Position numbers and translations under genes: made by a program
Notes under the pieces: generated by a model
What the model was told of the DNA's origin: nothing
The model's database searches: none
The model's input: the letters and a program-made list of their open reading frames with translations, nothing else
Part shown: piece by piece, positions 1-7,500 of the stretch
Numbering within the stretch: the stretch's first letter is position 1
Layout: each line of letters opens with the position of its first letter
Origin: Thiopontia sp964647745
GTDB lineage: Bacteria; Pseudomonadota; Gammaproteobacteria; GCF-002020875
Assembly (NCBI GenBank): GCA_964647745.1
Contig: CAZYJG010000045.1
Coordinates: 1 to 11,870, forward strand
Direction of reading: 5' to 3'
Length of the DNA stretch: 11,870 nt

Positions 1-178
1 CAATCCGGAATGATTGCATGCGCAGTGAGCCTGCATGGTTGATTGCACTTCCCATGCCGGTAATCGAATTAGTAATAAAGATCGAGCTTAACATGCTGAA
101 GAATGTCAGCAGGATGATTCCACCGAGGGCAAACCCGAAACGGCGAATTAGTGACTCCTTGCGATTGTTAATTGACAT
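1..178 (-). CDS. narX: Nitrate/nitrite sensor histidine kinase NarX (N-terminal fragment)
   Basis: The first 59 codons are read on the minus strand; the rest lies beyond the window's left edge. The protein starts with a short basic cytoplasmic stretch (MSINNRKESLIRR), then a transmembrane helix at about residues 14-36. Next comes GSAINHAGSLRMQSFRI at residues 43-59, a clear match to the NarX/NarQ periplasmic P-box that binds nitrate and nitrite (E. coli NarX has AINKAGSLRMQSYRL). NarX is an inner-membrane kinase that phosphorylates the response regulator NarL. GGAG sits only 2 nt before this ATG, which is tight. The frame stays open further upstream, but the added residues do not look like the family, so I keep this start. 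It is divergent from the nar operon, as in enteric bacteria. The kinase domain is not visible. Confidence 0.9.
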   Translation of the reverse strand, partial: MSINNRKESLIRRFGFALGGIILLTFFSMLSSIFITNSITGMGSAINHAGSLRMQSFRI

Positions 179-306
179 AGCTCCAGAAACAGGAATCAGG
201 AAGAGAGAGAGGTGGGAGAAATAGGGAATACTCCATAAGGATCGAAATTGGCCAAGTGCATCCTGCAAATCGTATAGATATCCTCACGAAGCTCAATATA
301 TACAAG

Positions 307-320
307 TAGATAAATATCTA
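307..320. promoter_or_regulatory. Short AT-rich palindrome, possible operator
   Basis: TAGATA-AA-TATCTA is a perfect 6-2-6 inverted repeat. Its centre is 23 bp from the centre of the neighbouring 328-345 palindrome, about two helical turns, so two bound dimers could lie on a similar face of the DNA. It lacks the TAC...GTA ends of a NarL heptamer. Such AT-rich palindromes also arise by chance, so the functional assignment is weak. Confidence 0.3.
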
Positions 321-327
321 ACACCAT

Positions 328-345
328 ATACCACCTTGGTGGTAT
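328..345. promoter_or_regulatory. Putative NarL/NarP-type 7-2-7 binding site
   Basis: ATACCACCTTGGTGGTAT is a perfect inverted repeat with 8-bp arms and a 2-bp spacer. The core TACCACC-TT-GGTGGTA has exactly the 7-2-7 geometry of paired NarL heptamers (TACYYMT-NN-AKRRGTA). It keeps TACC at one end and GGTA at the other and deviates at two bases per heptamer. It lies 126 bp upstream of narK1 and 150 bp upstream of narX, between a nitrate sensor gene and nitrate respiration genes, which favours a nitrate-responsive operator. The distance from narK1 is long for direct contact unless the start site is far upstream or it acts with another factor. Confidence 0.5.
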
Positions 346-470
346 TTGTCGCATTGAATACCTATTTCCTTACTGGTTTACAGGGTTGTTTGTCTCGTTA
401 GAGGGTACTAGATTGCCACCCAATGATTCATAGGATCCGTGTCATATTCAGTTCTGGGGAGTAGGGAATT

Positions 471-1913
471 ATGCCAAGTTTTAGAACACAACAGCTATCT
501 GTGCTGACCATGAATACCTTTGCCTTTACCGCCTGCTTTGCGGTCTGGGTGATGTTCTCCATTATTGGTATCCCGATCAAGGAGTTGCTGACACTCAGTG
601 AAACCCAGTTCGGGGTCCTGGTTGCAACCCCGATTCTTACAGGATCGCTGATGCGCCTTCCTGTTGGGATGTGGACCGACAAGTTTGGCGGCCGAATTGT
701 CTATTTTCTTTTGATGTTGGTCACCATCATCCCTCTCTGGTTTATCGGTGATGCAACCGAATACTGGCAGTTCATCGTGTTGGGGCTCTTTGTCGGTATC
801 GCAGGGGCCTCATTCTCGGTGGGGATCGCCTATACCGCGCGCTGGTTCACCAAGGAGAAGCAGGGGTTTGCAATGGGGATCTTCGGTGCCGGTAATGCCG
901 GTGCGGCACTGACCAAGTTTGTGGCCCCCTCACTGGTGGTCGCCTATGGCTGGCAGATGGTTCCCAGGGTCTATGCGGTGGCGATGTTTGTCACGGTTGT
1001 TCTCTACTGGATGTTCACCTACGAGGATCCTGACCACAAGGTGGGGGGCCATGTCACTGTGGGTGATCAGCTGAAGATGCTGAAGGATCCCAATGTCTGG
1101 AAGTATATGCAGTACTACTCCCTGGTGTTTGGTGGCTTCGTCGGTCTTTCACTGTGGATGACCAAGTACTACATTGCAGAGTATGGGTTCGATATTACAA
1201 CAGCGGCACTGCTGGCGGCGGTTTTTGTCCTTCCATCCGGGGTCATTCGGGCGCTCGGAGGGTGGTTCTCCGACAAGTATGGCGCCTACAAGGTGACCTG
1301 GTGGGTGATGTGGATCTCCTGGGTCTGCCTCTTCCTGATGTCCTATCCGCAGACCGAGATGGTGGTCAAAACCATTGATGGGCCCATGGCGATCGGGATT
1401 GGCCTGAATGTCTGGGTCTTCACAGCATTACTGTTTGTTGTTGGAATTGCCTGGGGTTTTGGCAAGGCCTCGGTCTTCAAGTTTCTCTCCGATGAGTATC
1501 CGGACAATATCGGTGTGGCCTCCGGGATTGTAGGTCTCGCCGGGGGTATGGGCGGCTTCCTGCTGCCGATCATGTTTGGTGCTCTGATCGATTTCACCGG
1601 GATCAACAGTGTCGTCTTTATGCTGCTCTATGGGGCCACCTCGATCTCCCTGATCTGGATGCACTACACCTTTGCAAGAGACAAGCAGCGTCAGGATGCA
1701 GAGGTTGCTCGTGGACATGTGATGCGTGAATTTGAGCAGAAGAATGAGGATCTGGATGCCTATGCCATTGCCAAGGCAGCCGTTGATCAGTCTGAGCTCA
1801 TTGAGGAGTTCTATACCCGTTACCAGTCTGCTCGTGAGCGATCACAGATTGAGGCAGATCGTAGAAAGAGAGAGCGTCTTGAGGGGGGAACCCCCAGCGA
1901 GTCCATGGAGTAG
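471..1913 (+). CDS. narK1: NarK1-type nitrate transporter (NNP family, MFS)
   Basis: A 480-residue major facilitator protein with about 12 membrane helices in residues 12-402. Both nitrate/nitrite-porter signatures are present: GIFGAGNAGAALTKF at about 137-150 and GIVGLAGGMGGFLLPIMFG at about 352-370. The substrate-binding arginines correspond to R62 in helix 2 (GSLMRLPVG) and R260 in helix 8 (GVIRALGGW), each followed by the MFS D-(K)-GG/YG-type loop. GNAGAALTKF resembles type I NarK proteins, thought to be proton-nitrate symporters, so its likely job is initial nitrate uptake into the cytoplasm. Unusually, residues 403-480 form a hydrophilic, highly charged C-terminal tail not needed for the 12-helix fold. 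The Shine-Dalgarno GGGGAG at 456-461 supports this ATG. It is the first gene of the nar operon, followed 75 bp later by narK2. Confidence 0.93.
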   Translation: MPSFRTQQLSVLTMNTFAFTACFAVWVMFSIIGIPIKELLTLSETQFGVLVATPILTGSLMRLPVGMWTDKFGGRIVYFLLMLVTIIPLWFIGDATEYWQFIVLGLFVGIAGASFSVGIAYTARWFTKEKQGFAMGIFGAGNAGAALTKFVAPSLVVAYGWQMVPRVYAVAMFVTVVLYWMFTYEDPDHKVGGHVTVGDQLKMLKDPNVWKYMQYYSLVFGGFVGLSLWMTKYYIAEYGFDITTAALLAAVFVLPSGVIRALGGWFSDKYGAYKVTWWVMWISWVCLFLMSYPQTEMVVKTIDGPMAIGIGLNVWVFTALLFVVGIAWGFGKASVFKFLSDEYPDNIGVASGIVGLAGGMGGFLLPIMFGALIDFTGINSVVFMLLYGATSISLIWMHYTFARDKQRQDAEVARGHVMREFEQKNEDLDAYAIAKAAVDQSELIEEFYTRYQSARERSQIEADRRKRERLEGGTPSESME

Positions 1914-1920
1914 TTCATCT

Positions 1921-1945
1921 CTCTTCTCTTTGTTGGAGAGAAGGG
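1921..1945 (+). other. Intercistronic hairpin between narK1 and narK2
   Basis: CTCTTCTCT pairs with AGAGAAGGG across the 7-nt loop TTGTTGG, a 9-bp stem with one G-U pair, starting 8 nt after the narK1 stop. A T6 run (about 1970-region, TATTTTTTAG) occurs roughly 15 nt later rather than abutting the stem, so it is a poor intrinsic terminator. It may instead slow 3' decay or set a processing boundary between the two transporter cistrons. Confidence 0.4.
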
Positions 1946-1988
1946 TAGTCGAGGTTGTATTTTTTAGTTCAACGATAAGGAGACAGTA

Positions 1989-3596
1989 ATGTCGGATATC
2001 ACCAAGTGGGACCCGGAGAACGAACAGTTCTGGGAGTCGGAGGGAAAAAAGGTTGCAAGCAAAAACTTGTGGATCTCAATTCCCAGTCTGTTAAATGGAT
2101 TTGCCATCTGGCTCTACTGGGGAATCATTACGGTACAGATGCTCAATCTGGGCTTCCCTTTTGCCAAGGCAGAGCTCTTTACCCTGATGGCAATTGCCGG
2201 GTTGACCGGTGCCACGCTGCGTATCCCGAGTAGCTTCTTTATCCGTATTGCTGGCGGCCGGAATACCATCTTCTTCACCACAGCACTGTTGATGATCCCT
2301 GCCGTTGGAGCGGGATTTGCACTGCAGGATATCAATACGCCACTCTGGCAGTTCCAGATTCTGGCATTCCTCTCCGGTTTCGGTGGCGGTAACTTCGCCT
2401 CCTCGATGTCCAATATCAGCTTCTTCTATCCCAAGAAGCAGCAGGGGCTGGCACTGGGGCTGAATGCAGGGTTGGGGAATGCGGGTGTAACCACCATGCA
2501 GATTCTGGTTCCACTGGTGATGACCTTCGGTATCTTTGGTGGTGAGCCAATGCAGTTGGTCAATACCTCAGGAACGTTGATTGGAAAGATTCCGGCTGGA
2601 TCGGATACCTATATCCATAATGCCGGTTTCGTCTGGTTGCTGTTCCTGATTCCTCTGGCTATTGCCGGATGGTTTGGAATGAATAACCTCAAGGTGGATC
2701 ATGTGACTCCTGACCTGCCCTCGCCGATTGGTGCCTTCTCAATGATCACCATGATGTTGATTATTGGATTTATCACTGCTGCGGCAGGGCTCTATATTAT
2801 CCTCCCTGGCCCAACGGGTATTGGGGCACCTGGGTGGGCCAAGTGGCCGGTGATTGCAGGAATTCTCTTCTTCACCGTATTCCTGCTGAAAATGCTGCCT
2901 GGCAATATCAGCAAGAATCTCAAGCGTCAGTACAAGATCTTTGGGAATAAACATACCTGGGTGATGAGTGTGATCTACACCATGACCTTCGGAAGTTTCA
3001 TTGGTTATTCTGCCGGTTTTGCACTGGCCATCAAGGTGATCTTTGGCTTTACCCATGTCATGGGGGCTGATGGGGTAATGGTGCATGATGCAGCCAATCC
3101 AAATGGCCCCTCCGCCTTGATGTATGCCTGGATGGGACCATTCATTGGCGCCTTGATTCGACCCATTGGTGGCTGGATGGCTGACAAGATTGGTGGTGCA
3201 AAGGTGACACAGTATGTCTCTCTGACCATGATTGGTAGTGCGTTGGGGGTTGCCTACTTCATGGCGGCTGCCTATCAGTCTGCTACACCAGAAGAGTACT
3301 TCTTCCCATTCTTTATCCTCTTCCTGATTCTCTTTGCGGCAACAGGAATTGGGAATGGCTCCACCTTCCGCACTATTGCAATGGTCTTTGACAAGGAGCA
3401 GGCGGGCCCTGTGCTGGGTTGGACCTCTGCAGTGGCGGCCTATGGTGCCTTTATTATCCCCAAGGTGTTTGGTGAACAGATCAAGGCTGCAACCCCGGAG
3501 AATGCACTCTATGGATTTGCCATCTTCTATACCGTCTGCCTGATCCTGAACTGGTGGTATTACCTCGGGCCAAAGAGGGAGTTTGATAACCCGTAA
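1989..3596 (+). CDS. narK2: NarK2-type nitrate/nitrite transporter (NNP family, MFS)
   Basis: A 535-residue protein similar throughout to E. coli NarK. The N-terminus shares the WDPEN..FWESEGKKVASKNLW motif of type II NarK. The first NNP signature, ALGLNAGLGNAGVTTMQ, lies at about 155-171 and the second, GWTSAVAAYGAFIIPKVFG, at 477-495. Substrate arginines correspond to R78 (ATLRIPSSF) and R391 (GALIRPIGGW). Type II proteins exchange external nitrate for internal nitrite. It is about 70 residues longer than E. coli NarK. An insertion at about 245-312 between helices 6 and 7 contains two further hydrophobic segments (about 247-272 and 285-303), predicting 14 helices. The loop at 356-378 is also long. 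AAGGAG at 1977-1982, 6 nt before the ATG, fixes the start. It pairs with NarK1 to supply nitrate and remove nitrite. Confidence 0.94.
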   Translation: MSDITKWDPENEQFWESEGKKVASKNLWISIPSLLNGFAIWLYWGIITVQMLNLGFPFAKAELFTLMAIAGLTGATLRIPSSFFIRIAGGRNTIFFTTALLMIPAVGAGFALQDINTPLWQFQILAFLSGFGGGNFASSMSNISFFYPKKQQGLALGLNAGLGNAGVTTMQILVPLVMTFGIFGGEPMQLVNTSGTLIGKIPAGSDTYIHNAGFVWLLFLIPLAIAGWFGMNNLKVDHVTPDLPSPIGAFSMITMMLIIGFITAAAGLYIILPGPTGIGAPGWAKWPVIAGILFFTVFLLKMLPGNISKNLKRQYKIFGNKHTWVMSVIYTMTFGSFIGYSAGFALAIKVIFGFTHVMGADGVMVHDAANPNGPSALMYAWMGPFIGALIRPIGGWMADKIGGAKVTQYVSLTMIGSALGVAYFMAAAYQSATPEEYFFPFFILFLILFAATGIGNGSTFRTIAMVFDKEQAGPVLGWTSAVAAYGAFIIPKVFGEQIKAATPENALYGFAIFYTVCLILNWWYYLGPKREFDNP

Positions 3597-3601
3597 AGAG
3601 T

Positions 3602-3679
3602 TCAGGGTGGTTCACTGCTCTTTGTACTCCTATGCAGATTGACCATACCCATCATAAATCTGCTGGTGAGCCACCCTGA
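3602..3679 (+). other. Nested long hairpin between narK2 and narG
   Basis: The 131-bp gap before narG contains a strong RNA fold. Bases 3602-3615 (TCAGGGTGGTTCAC) pair with 3666-3679 (GTGAGCCACCCTGA) as 14 continuous pairs, one of them G-U. Inside, GCAGATT (3634-3640) pairs with AATCTGC (3657-3663) around a 16-nt loop. An 18-nt strand is unpaired on the left side and only 2 nt on the right. No U-run follows, so this is not a standard terminator. It could mark a processing site that separates transporter mRNA from reductase mRNA, a pause/attenuation element, or a dispersed palindromic repeat. The narG Shine-Dalgarno lies 35 nt downstream and stays free. Confidence 0.5.
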
Positions 3680-3727
3680 CCCCATCCAATATAACTCCAT
3701 AATTTCCATTTGTAAGGAGAGTTACCA

Positions 3728-6700
3728 ATGAGTCATTTTCTCGATCGTCTGAGATATTTTGGCAAAGTAAAAGATACCTTCTCAAAGGGTCACGGAATTG
3801 TGACCCAAGAGGATCGTCAGTGGGAGGATACCTATCGCAACCGCTGGCGCCATGACAAGGTAGTTCGCTCCACCCATGGCGTAAACTGCACAGGCGGATG
3901 TTCCTGGAAGATCTATGTAAAGAATGGTCTGGTTGCCTATGAGATGCAGCAGACTGATTATCCGCGGACCCGGGACGATCTTCCCAACCATGAGCCCAGA
4001 GGATGCCAGCGTGGTGCCTCCTTCTCCTGGTATCTCTATAGCCCACACCGGATCAAGTATCCACTGGTGCGTGGCCGTCTGGTTGATCTCTACAGAGCCG
4101 AGCGAGCAGATGGAAAGGATCCGGTGGATGCCTGGGAAGCAATCCAGAATGATTCAGAGAAGCGCAGTAGTTATGTCGGTGTACGTGGTCTGGGCGGCTT
4201 TGTTCGTGCGGACTGGGATGAGGTGACCGAGATGATTGCCGCCGCCAATATCCACACCATCAAGAAGTGGGGGCCAGACAGGATCTATGGATTCTCCCCA
4301 ATCCCGGCAATGTCGATGATCTCTTATGCAGCCGGCTCCAGATACTTATCCCTAATTGGTGCTGGGGTTGGCTCTTTCTATGACTGGTACTGTGACCTGC
4401 CACCAGCCTCTCCACAGGTGTGGGGTGAGCAGACCGATGTTCCAGAGTCGGCAGACTGGTATAACTCCAAGTACATTATTGTCTGTGGTGCCAACCTGCC
4501 GATGACCCGTACCCCGGATGCACACTTTGCAGTGGAGTCCCGTTATAACGGCACCAAGATTGTCTCGATGGCACCGGACTATGCAGAGTATGTAAAGTTT
4601 GCGGATCTCTGGATGCCGGTCAAGCAGGGTACCGACTCTGCCGCTTTCCTGGCGATGGGACATGTGGCCCTGAAGGAGTTTCATGTCAACCAGCAGGATC
4701 CATACTTTACCGAGTATGCACGCAGCTTTACCGATTTCCCAATGCAGGTGATTCTGGAGAAGCAGGGTGACCAGCTGGTGACGGGTCGTTTCCTTCGTGC
4801 CTCTGATTTTGATAACAATATGGGGGAGGCCAACAATCCGGAGTGGAAGACCATTGTCTTTGACAAGAAGAGTGGTGCCTTTGTGGTACCCAATGGATCG
4901 GTTGGATTCCGTTGGGGAGAAGAGGGCAAATGGAATATCCTTGAGGAGGCTCAAGGCAAAGAGACCGAGGCCGAGCTGAGTTGCATTGAGAGCCGGGATG
5001 AGGTGGTTGAGGTGACCTTCCCTCACTTTACTCCAGAGGATGGCGACAGCCTGGTCCGTAATATTCCGGCACGCAAGTTAACACTGGCCTCTGGTGAAGA
5101 GGTATTTGTTGCCTCCGTATTTGACCTTCAGGTGGCCCAGTACGGTATTGACCGTGGACTGGGGGATAACCTGGCGACAGATTACTCCGATGAGTCTGTC
5201 CCCTATACACCGGCATGGGCAGCCAGGGTGACTGGTGTGCCTGCTGCGGATCTGGAGCGTACGGGACGCGAATTTGCCGATAATGCCTCGAAGACCCGCG
5301 GTAAATCGATGGTGATCCTGGGGGCGGCAATCAACCACTGGTATCACAATGACATGAACTATCGTGGCATTATGAACCTGCTTCACATCTGTGGTTGTGT
5401 GGGTCAGTCTGGTGGTGGTTGGGCACACTATGTGGGGCAGGAGAAGCTTAGGCCACAGGCGGGCTGGGCGCCGATTGCCTTTGCCCTGGATTGGAATCGT
5501 CCACCTCGTCATACCGCCTCTACCACCTACTGGTATTTCCATACCGATCAGTGGCGCTATGAGAGGGTTGAGGCCGATGGTCTTCTCGCCTCTACCGCCA
5601 AGGGACGTTACAAGGGGTATCAGCTGGGTGACTACAATGTGGTTGCACAACGTCTTGGATGGACCCCATCCATGCCGCACTTTGACAAGAATCCGATTGA
5701 GATCGTCAGAGATGCCGAGGCGGCAGGGGCTACCGATGAGGCTGGCGTCTCCAGCTATCTGGCCGAGAAGCTGAAGGCCGGTGAGATTAACTTTGCCTAC
5801 GAGGATATCGATGCGGAGGAGAACCATCCTCGCAACCTCTTTGTCTGGCGCTCCAACCTGATTGGCTGCTCCTCCAAGGGGCATGAGTACTTCCTCAAGC
5901 ATCTGCTCGGTGCCCAGAATGGTGTGATGTCAGAGGGTATTGAGGGGGCTGCCTGTCAGGAGATCAACTGGAGAGAGAAGTCTCCAACTGGCAAGCTGGA
6001 TCTGATGGTGGATATCAATTTCCGTCTCAACTCTACCGGTGCCTACTCGGATATCGTTCTGCCAACGGCAACCTGGTATGAGAAGGCGGATCTGAATACG
6101 ACCGATATGCACCCATTCATCCACCCACTTAGCAAGGCGGTGGATCCCGCCTGGGAGTCCCGTTCCGACTGGCAGATCTTCAAGACCATTGCGAAGAAGT
6201 TCTCCGAACTCTCCGAGACCCATCTGGGTGTGCAAAAGGATGTGGTCTCACTACCCATGCAACATGATACCCCGATGGCGCTGGCTCAACCGTTTGGTGA
6301 GGTCAAGGACTGGAAGAAGGGGGATTGTGACCTGATTCCGGGCAAGACAGCACCGCTCTTCAAGGTGGTGGAGCGTGACTACCCCAGTACCTATGCCAAG
6401 TATATTGCCCTGGGCCCACTGATGAACAAGCTGGGTAACACCATCAAGGGAGTAGACTGGAATACCGATCAGGAGATCGAAGAGTTGGCCACTCTGAATG
6501 GTGTCATTAAAGAGGAGGGGGTCAGCAAGGGGATGCCATCGCTGTCCGAGGATATCCATGTCTGTGACACGGTGATGCGAATGGCGCCAGAGACCAACGG
6601 CGAGGTTGCCCACAAGTCCTGGCAGGCACAATCGAAAAAGACCGGCATTGACCACAGTCACCTCTATAAGGGGCGGCAAGAGGACAAGATCACCTATCAC

Positions 6701-7471
6701 GATATTGTCGCCCAGCCTCGCAAGATCATTACCGCACCCACCTGGTCGGGGATCGAGTCTGAGGAGGTGAGTTATAACGCCTGCTACACCAATCTGCATG
6801 AGCATATCCCGCTGCGTACCCTGACCGGGCGCGCACAGTTCTACCAGGATCACGAGTGGATGTTGGACTTTGGTGAGGGCTTCTGTGCCTACAAGCCGGC
6901 AGTGGATCTTCAGGCACACAAGAACGTGCCGGATGCGATCAAGGGCAAGCCCCACCTGGTGCTGAACTGGATTACGCCACACTCCAAGTGGGGAATTCAC
7001 TCCACCTATCAGGACAACCTGAGGATGTTGACCCTGTTCCGTGGCGGACCCTACTTCTGGGTCTCGGAAGAGGATGCACAGTCGATCGGACTCAAGGACA
7101 ACGACTGGGTAGAGGCGGTCAATGACAATGGGGCAACGGTGGCCCGTGTGGTGGTCTCGCAGCGTGTTCCAAATGGGATGGCCATCATGTACCACGCCCA
7201 GGAGAAGAACGTCAATGTGCCCGGATCCAATACCACCGGCAAGCGCGGTGGCATTCTCAATAGTGTGACCCGTACTGTACCGAAGCCTACCCACATGATT
7301 GGTGGATATGCACAGTACTCCTATGCATTCAACTACTACGGAACGGTCGGTTCCAACCGTGATGAACATGTCATTGTCCACAAGATTGAGGATCAGGATG
7401 TTGATTGGCTGGAGCGTCCATTGACGCCAGAGCGGGAGGCGAAAAAGAACCCTCCAGGGATCAACAACTAA
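3728..7471 (+). CDS. narG: Respiratory nitrate reductase, alpha subunit NarG
   Basis: A 1247-residue molybdopterin oxidoreductase, the same length as E. coli NarG and similar end to end. It reduces nitrate to nitrite in the cytoplasm at Mo-bisMGD. The N-terminal domain holds the FS0 [4Fe-4S] ligands H50, C54, C58 and C93 (THGVNCTGGC ... EPRGCQRG), the unusual His-Cys3 set of NarG. D223 in SFYDWYCDLPPASPQ corresponds to the Mo-coordinating Asp222 of E. coli. Other hallmarks are SADWYNSKYI, NHWYHNDMNYRG, GGGWAHYVGQEKLRPQ, LPTATWYEK and the C-terminal GGYAQYSYAFNYYGTVGSNRDE. There is no Tat signal: the N-terminus matches the vestigial NarG leader, consistent with a cytoplasm-facing enzyme matured by NarJ. 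AAGGAG at 3714-3719 supports the start. narH follows after 29 bp. No frameshift or missing ligand was seen. Confidence 0.98.
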   Translation: MSHFLDRLRYFGKVKDTFSKGHGIVTQEDRQWEDTYRNRWRHDKVVRSTHGVNCTGGCSWKIYVKNGLVAYEMQQTDYPRTRDDLPNHEPRGCQRGASFSWYLYSPHRIKYPLVRGRLVDLYRAERADGKDPVDAWEAIQNDSEKRSSYVGVRGLGGFVRADWDEVTEMIAAANIHTIKKWGPDRIYGFSPIPAMSMISYAAGSRYLSLIGAGVGSFYDWYCDLPPASPQVWGEQTDVPESADWYNSKYIIVCGANLPMTRTPDAHFAVESRYNGTKIVSMAPDYAEYVKFADLWMPVKQGTDSAAFLAMGHVALKEFHVNQQDPYFTEYARSFTDFPMQVILEKQGDQLVTGRFLRASDFDNNMGEANNPEWKTIVFDKKSGAFVVPNGSVGFRWGEEGKWNILEEAQGKETEAELSCIESRDEVVEVTFPHFTPEDGDSLVRNIPARKLTLASGEEVFVASVFDLQVAQYGIDRGLGDNLATDYSDESVPYTPAWAARVTGVPAADLERTGREFADNASKTRGKSMVILGAAINHWYHNDMNYRGIMNLLHICGCVGQSGGGWAHYVGQEKLRPQAGWAPIAFALDWNRPPRHTASTTYWYFHTDQWRYERVEADGLLASTAKGRYKGYQLGDYNVVAQRLGWTPSMPHFDKNPIEIVRDAEAAGATDEAGVSSYLAEKLKAGEINFAYEDIDAEENHPRNLFVWRSNLIGCSSKGHEYFLKHLLGAQNGVMSEGIEGAACQEINWREKSPTGKLDLMVDINFRLNSTGAYSDIVLPTATWYEKADLNTTDMHPFIHPLSKAVDPAWESRSDWQIFKTIAKKFSELSETHLGVQKDVVSLPMQHDTPMALAQPFGEVKDWKKGDCDLIPGKTAPLFKVVERDYPSTYAKYIALGPLMNKLGNTIKGVDWNTDQEIEELATLNGVIKEEGVSKGMPSLSEDIHVCDTVMRMAPETNGEVAHKSWQAQSKKTGIDHSHLYKGRQEDKITYHDIVAQPRKIITAPTWSGIESEEVSYNACYTNLHEHIPLRTLTGRAQFYQDHEWMLDFGEGFCAYKPAVDLQAHKNVPDAIKGKPHLVLNWITPHSKWGIHSTYQDNLRMLTLFRGGPYFWVSEEDAQSIGLKDNDWVEAVNDNGATVARVVVSQRVPNGMAIMYHAQEKNVNVPGSNTTGKRGGILNSVTRTVPKPTHMIGGYAQYSYAFNYYGTVGSNRDEHVIVHKIEDQDVDWLERPLTPEREAKKNPPGINN

Positions 7472-7500
7472 TCGCATCAGGATACAGGAGAAGAAACAAG

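Larger units (their letters stand above)
179..470. promoter_or_regulatory. Divergent narX / narK1 control region
   Basis: This 292-bp segment contains no credible gene and lies between the divergent starts of narX and narK1, so it should carry promoters for both. Its middle (about 285-330) is AT-rich. It holds two short palindromes, at 307-320 and 328-345, annotated separately. A strong Shine-Dalgarno, GGGGAG at 456-461, precedes the narK1 ATG. In relatives this region is activated by FNR/ANR under anoxia and by NarL-phosphate in nitrate. I looked for TTGAT-N4-ATCAA and found no convincing match, and no sigma-70 hexamer pair stands out. Confidence 0.7.

Noticed and set aside
179..270. Upstream-extended NarX start
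   Set aside because: The frame remains open before ATG 178, but the extra residues are unlike NarX N-termini and no better ATG with a ribosome site was found in frame.
179..470. FNR/ANR box (TTGAT-N4-ATCAA)
   Set aside because: Candidates such as the TTGAA near 354 and TTGCC near 413 match only one half-site; none was good enough to annotate.
428..682. Minus-strand frame over the narK1 start
   Set aside because: It overlaps the narK1 coding sequence and ribosome site, and its translation looks like no protein family.
3639..3667. TTGACC as a -35 element of a narG promoter
   Set aside because: The 17-bp spaced -10 position reads GCTGGT, far from TATAAT, and the region is occupied by the nested hairpin.
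3602..3679. Intrinsic terminator after narK2
   Set aside because: The stem is strong, but the following bases (CCCCATCCAATATAAC) contain no U-tract.
7405..7500. N-terminal extension of NarH upstream of 7501
   Set aside because: The extension overlaps narG in another frame and lacks homology, while ATG 7501 has AGGAG at 7486-7490 and the expected MKIRAQIAMVLNLDKC start.
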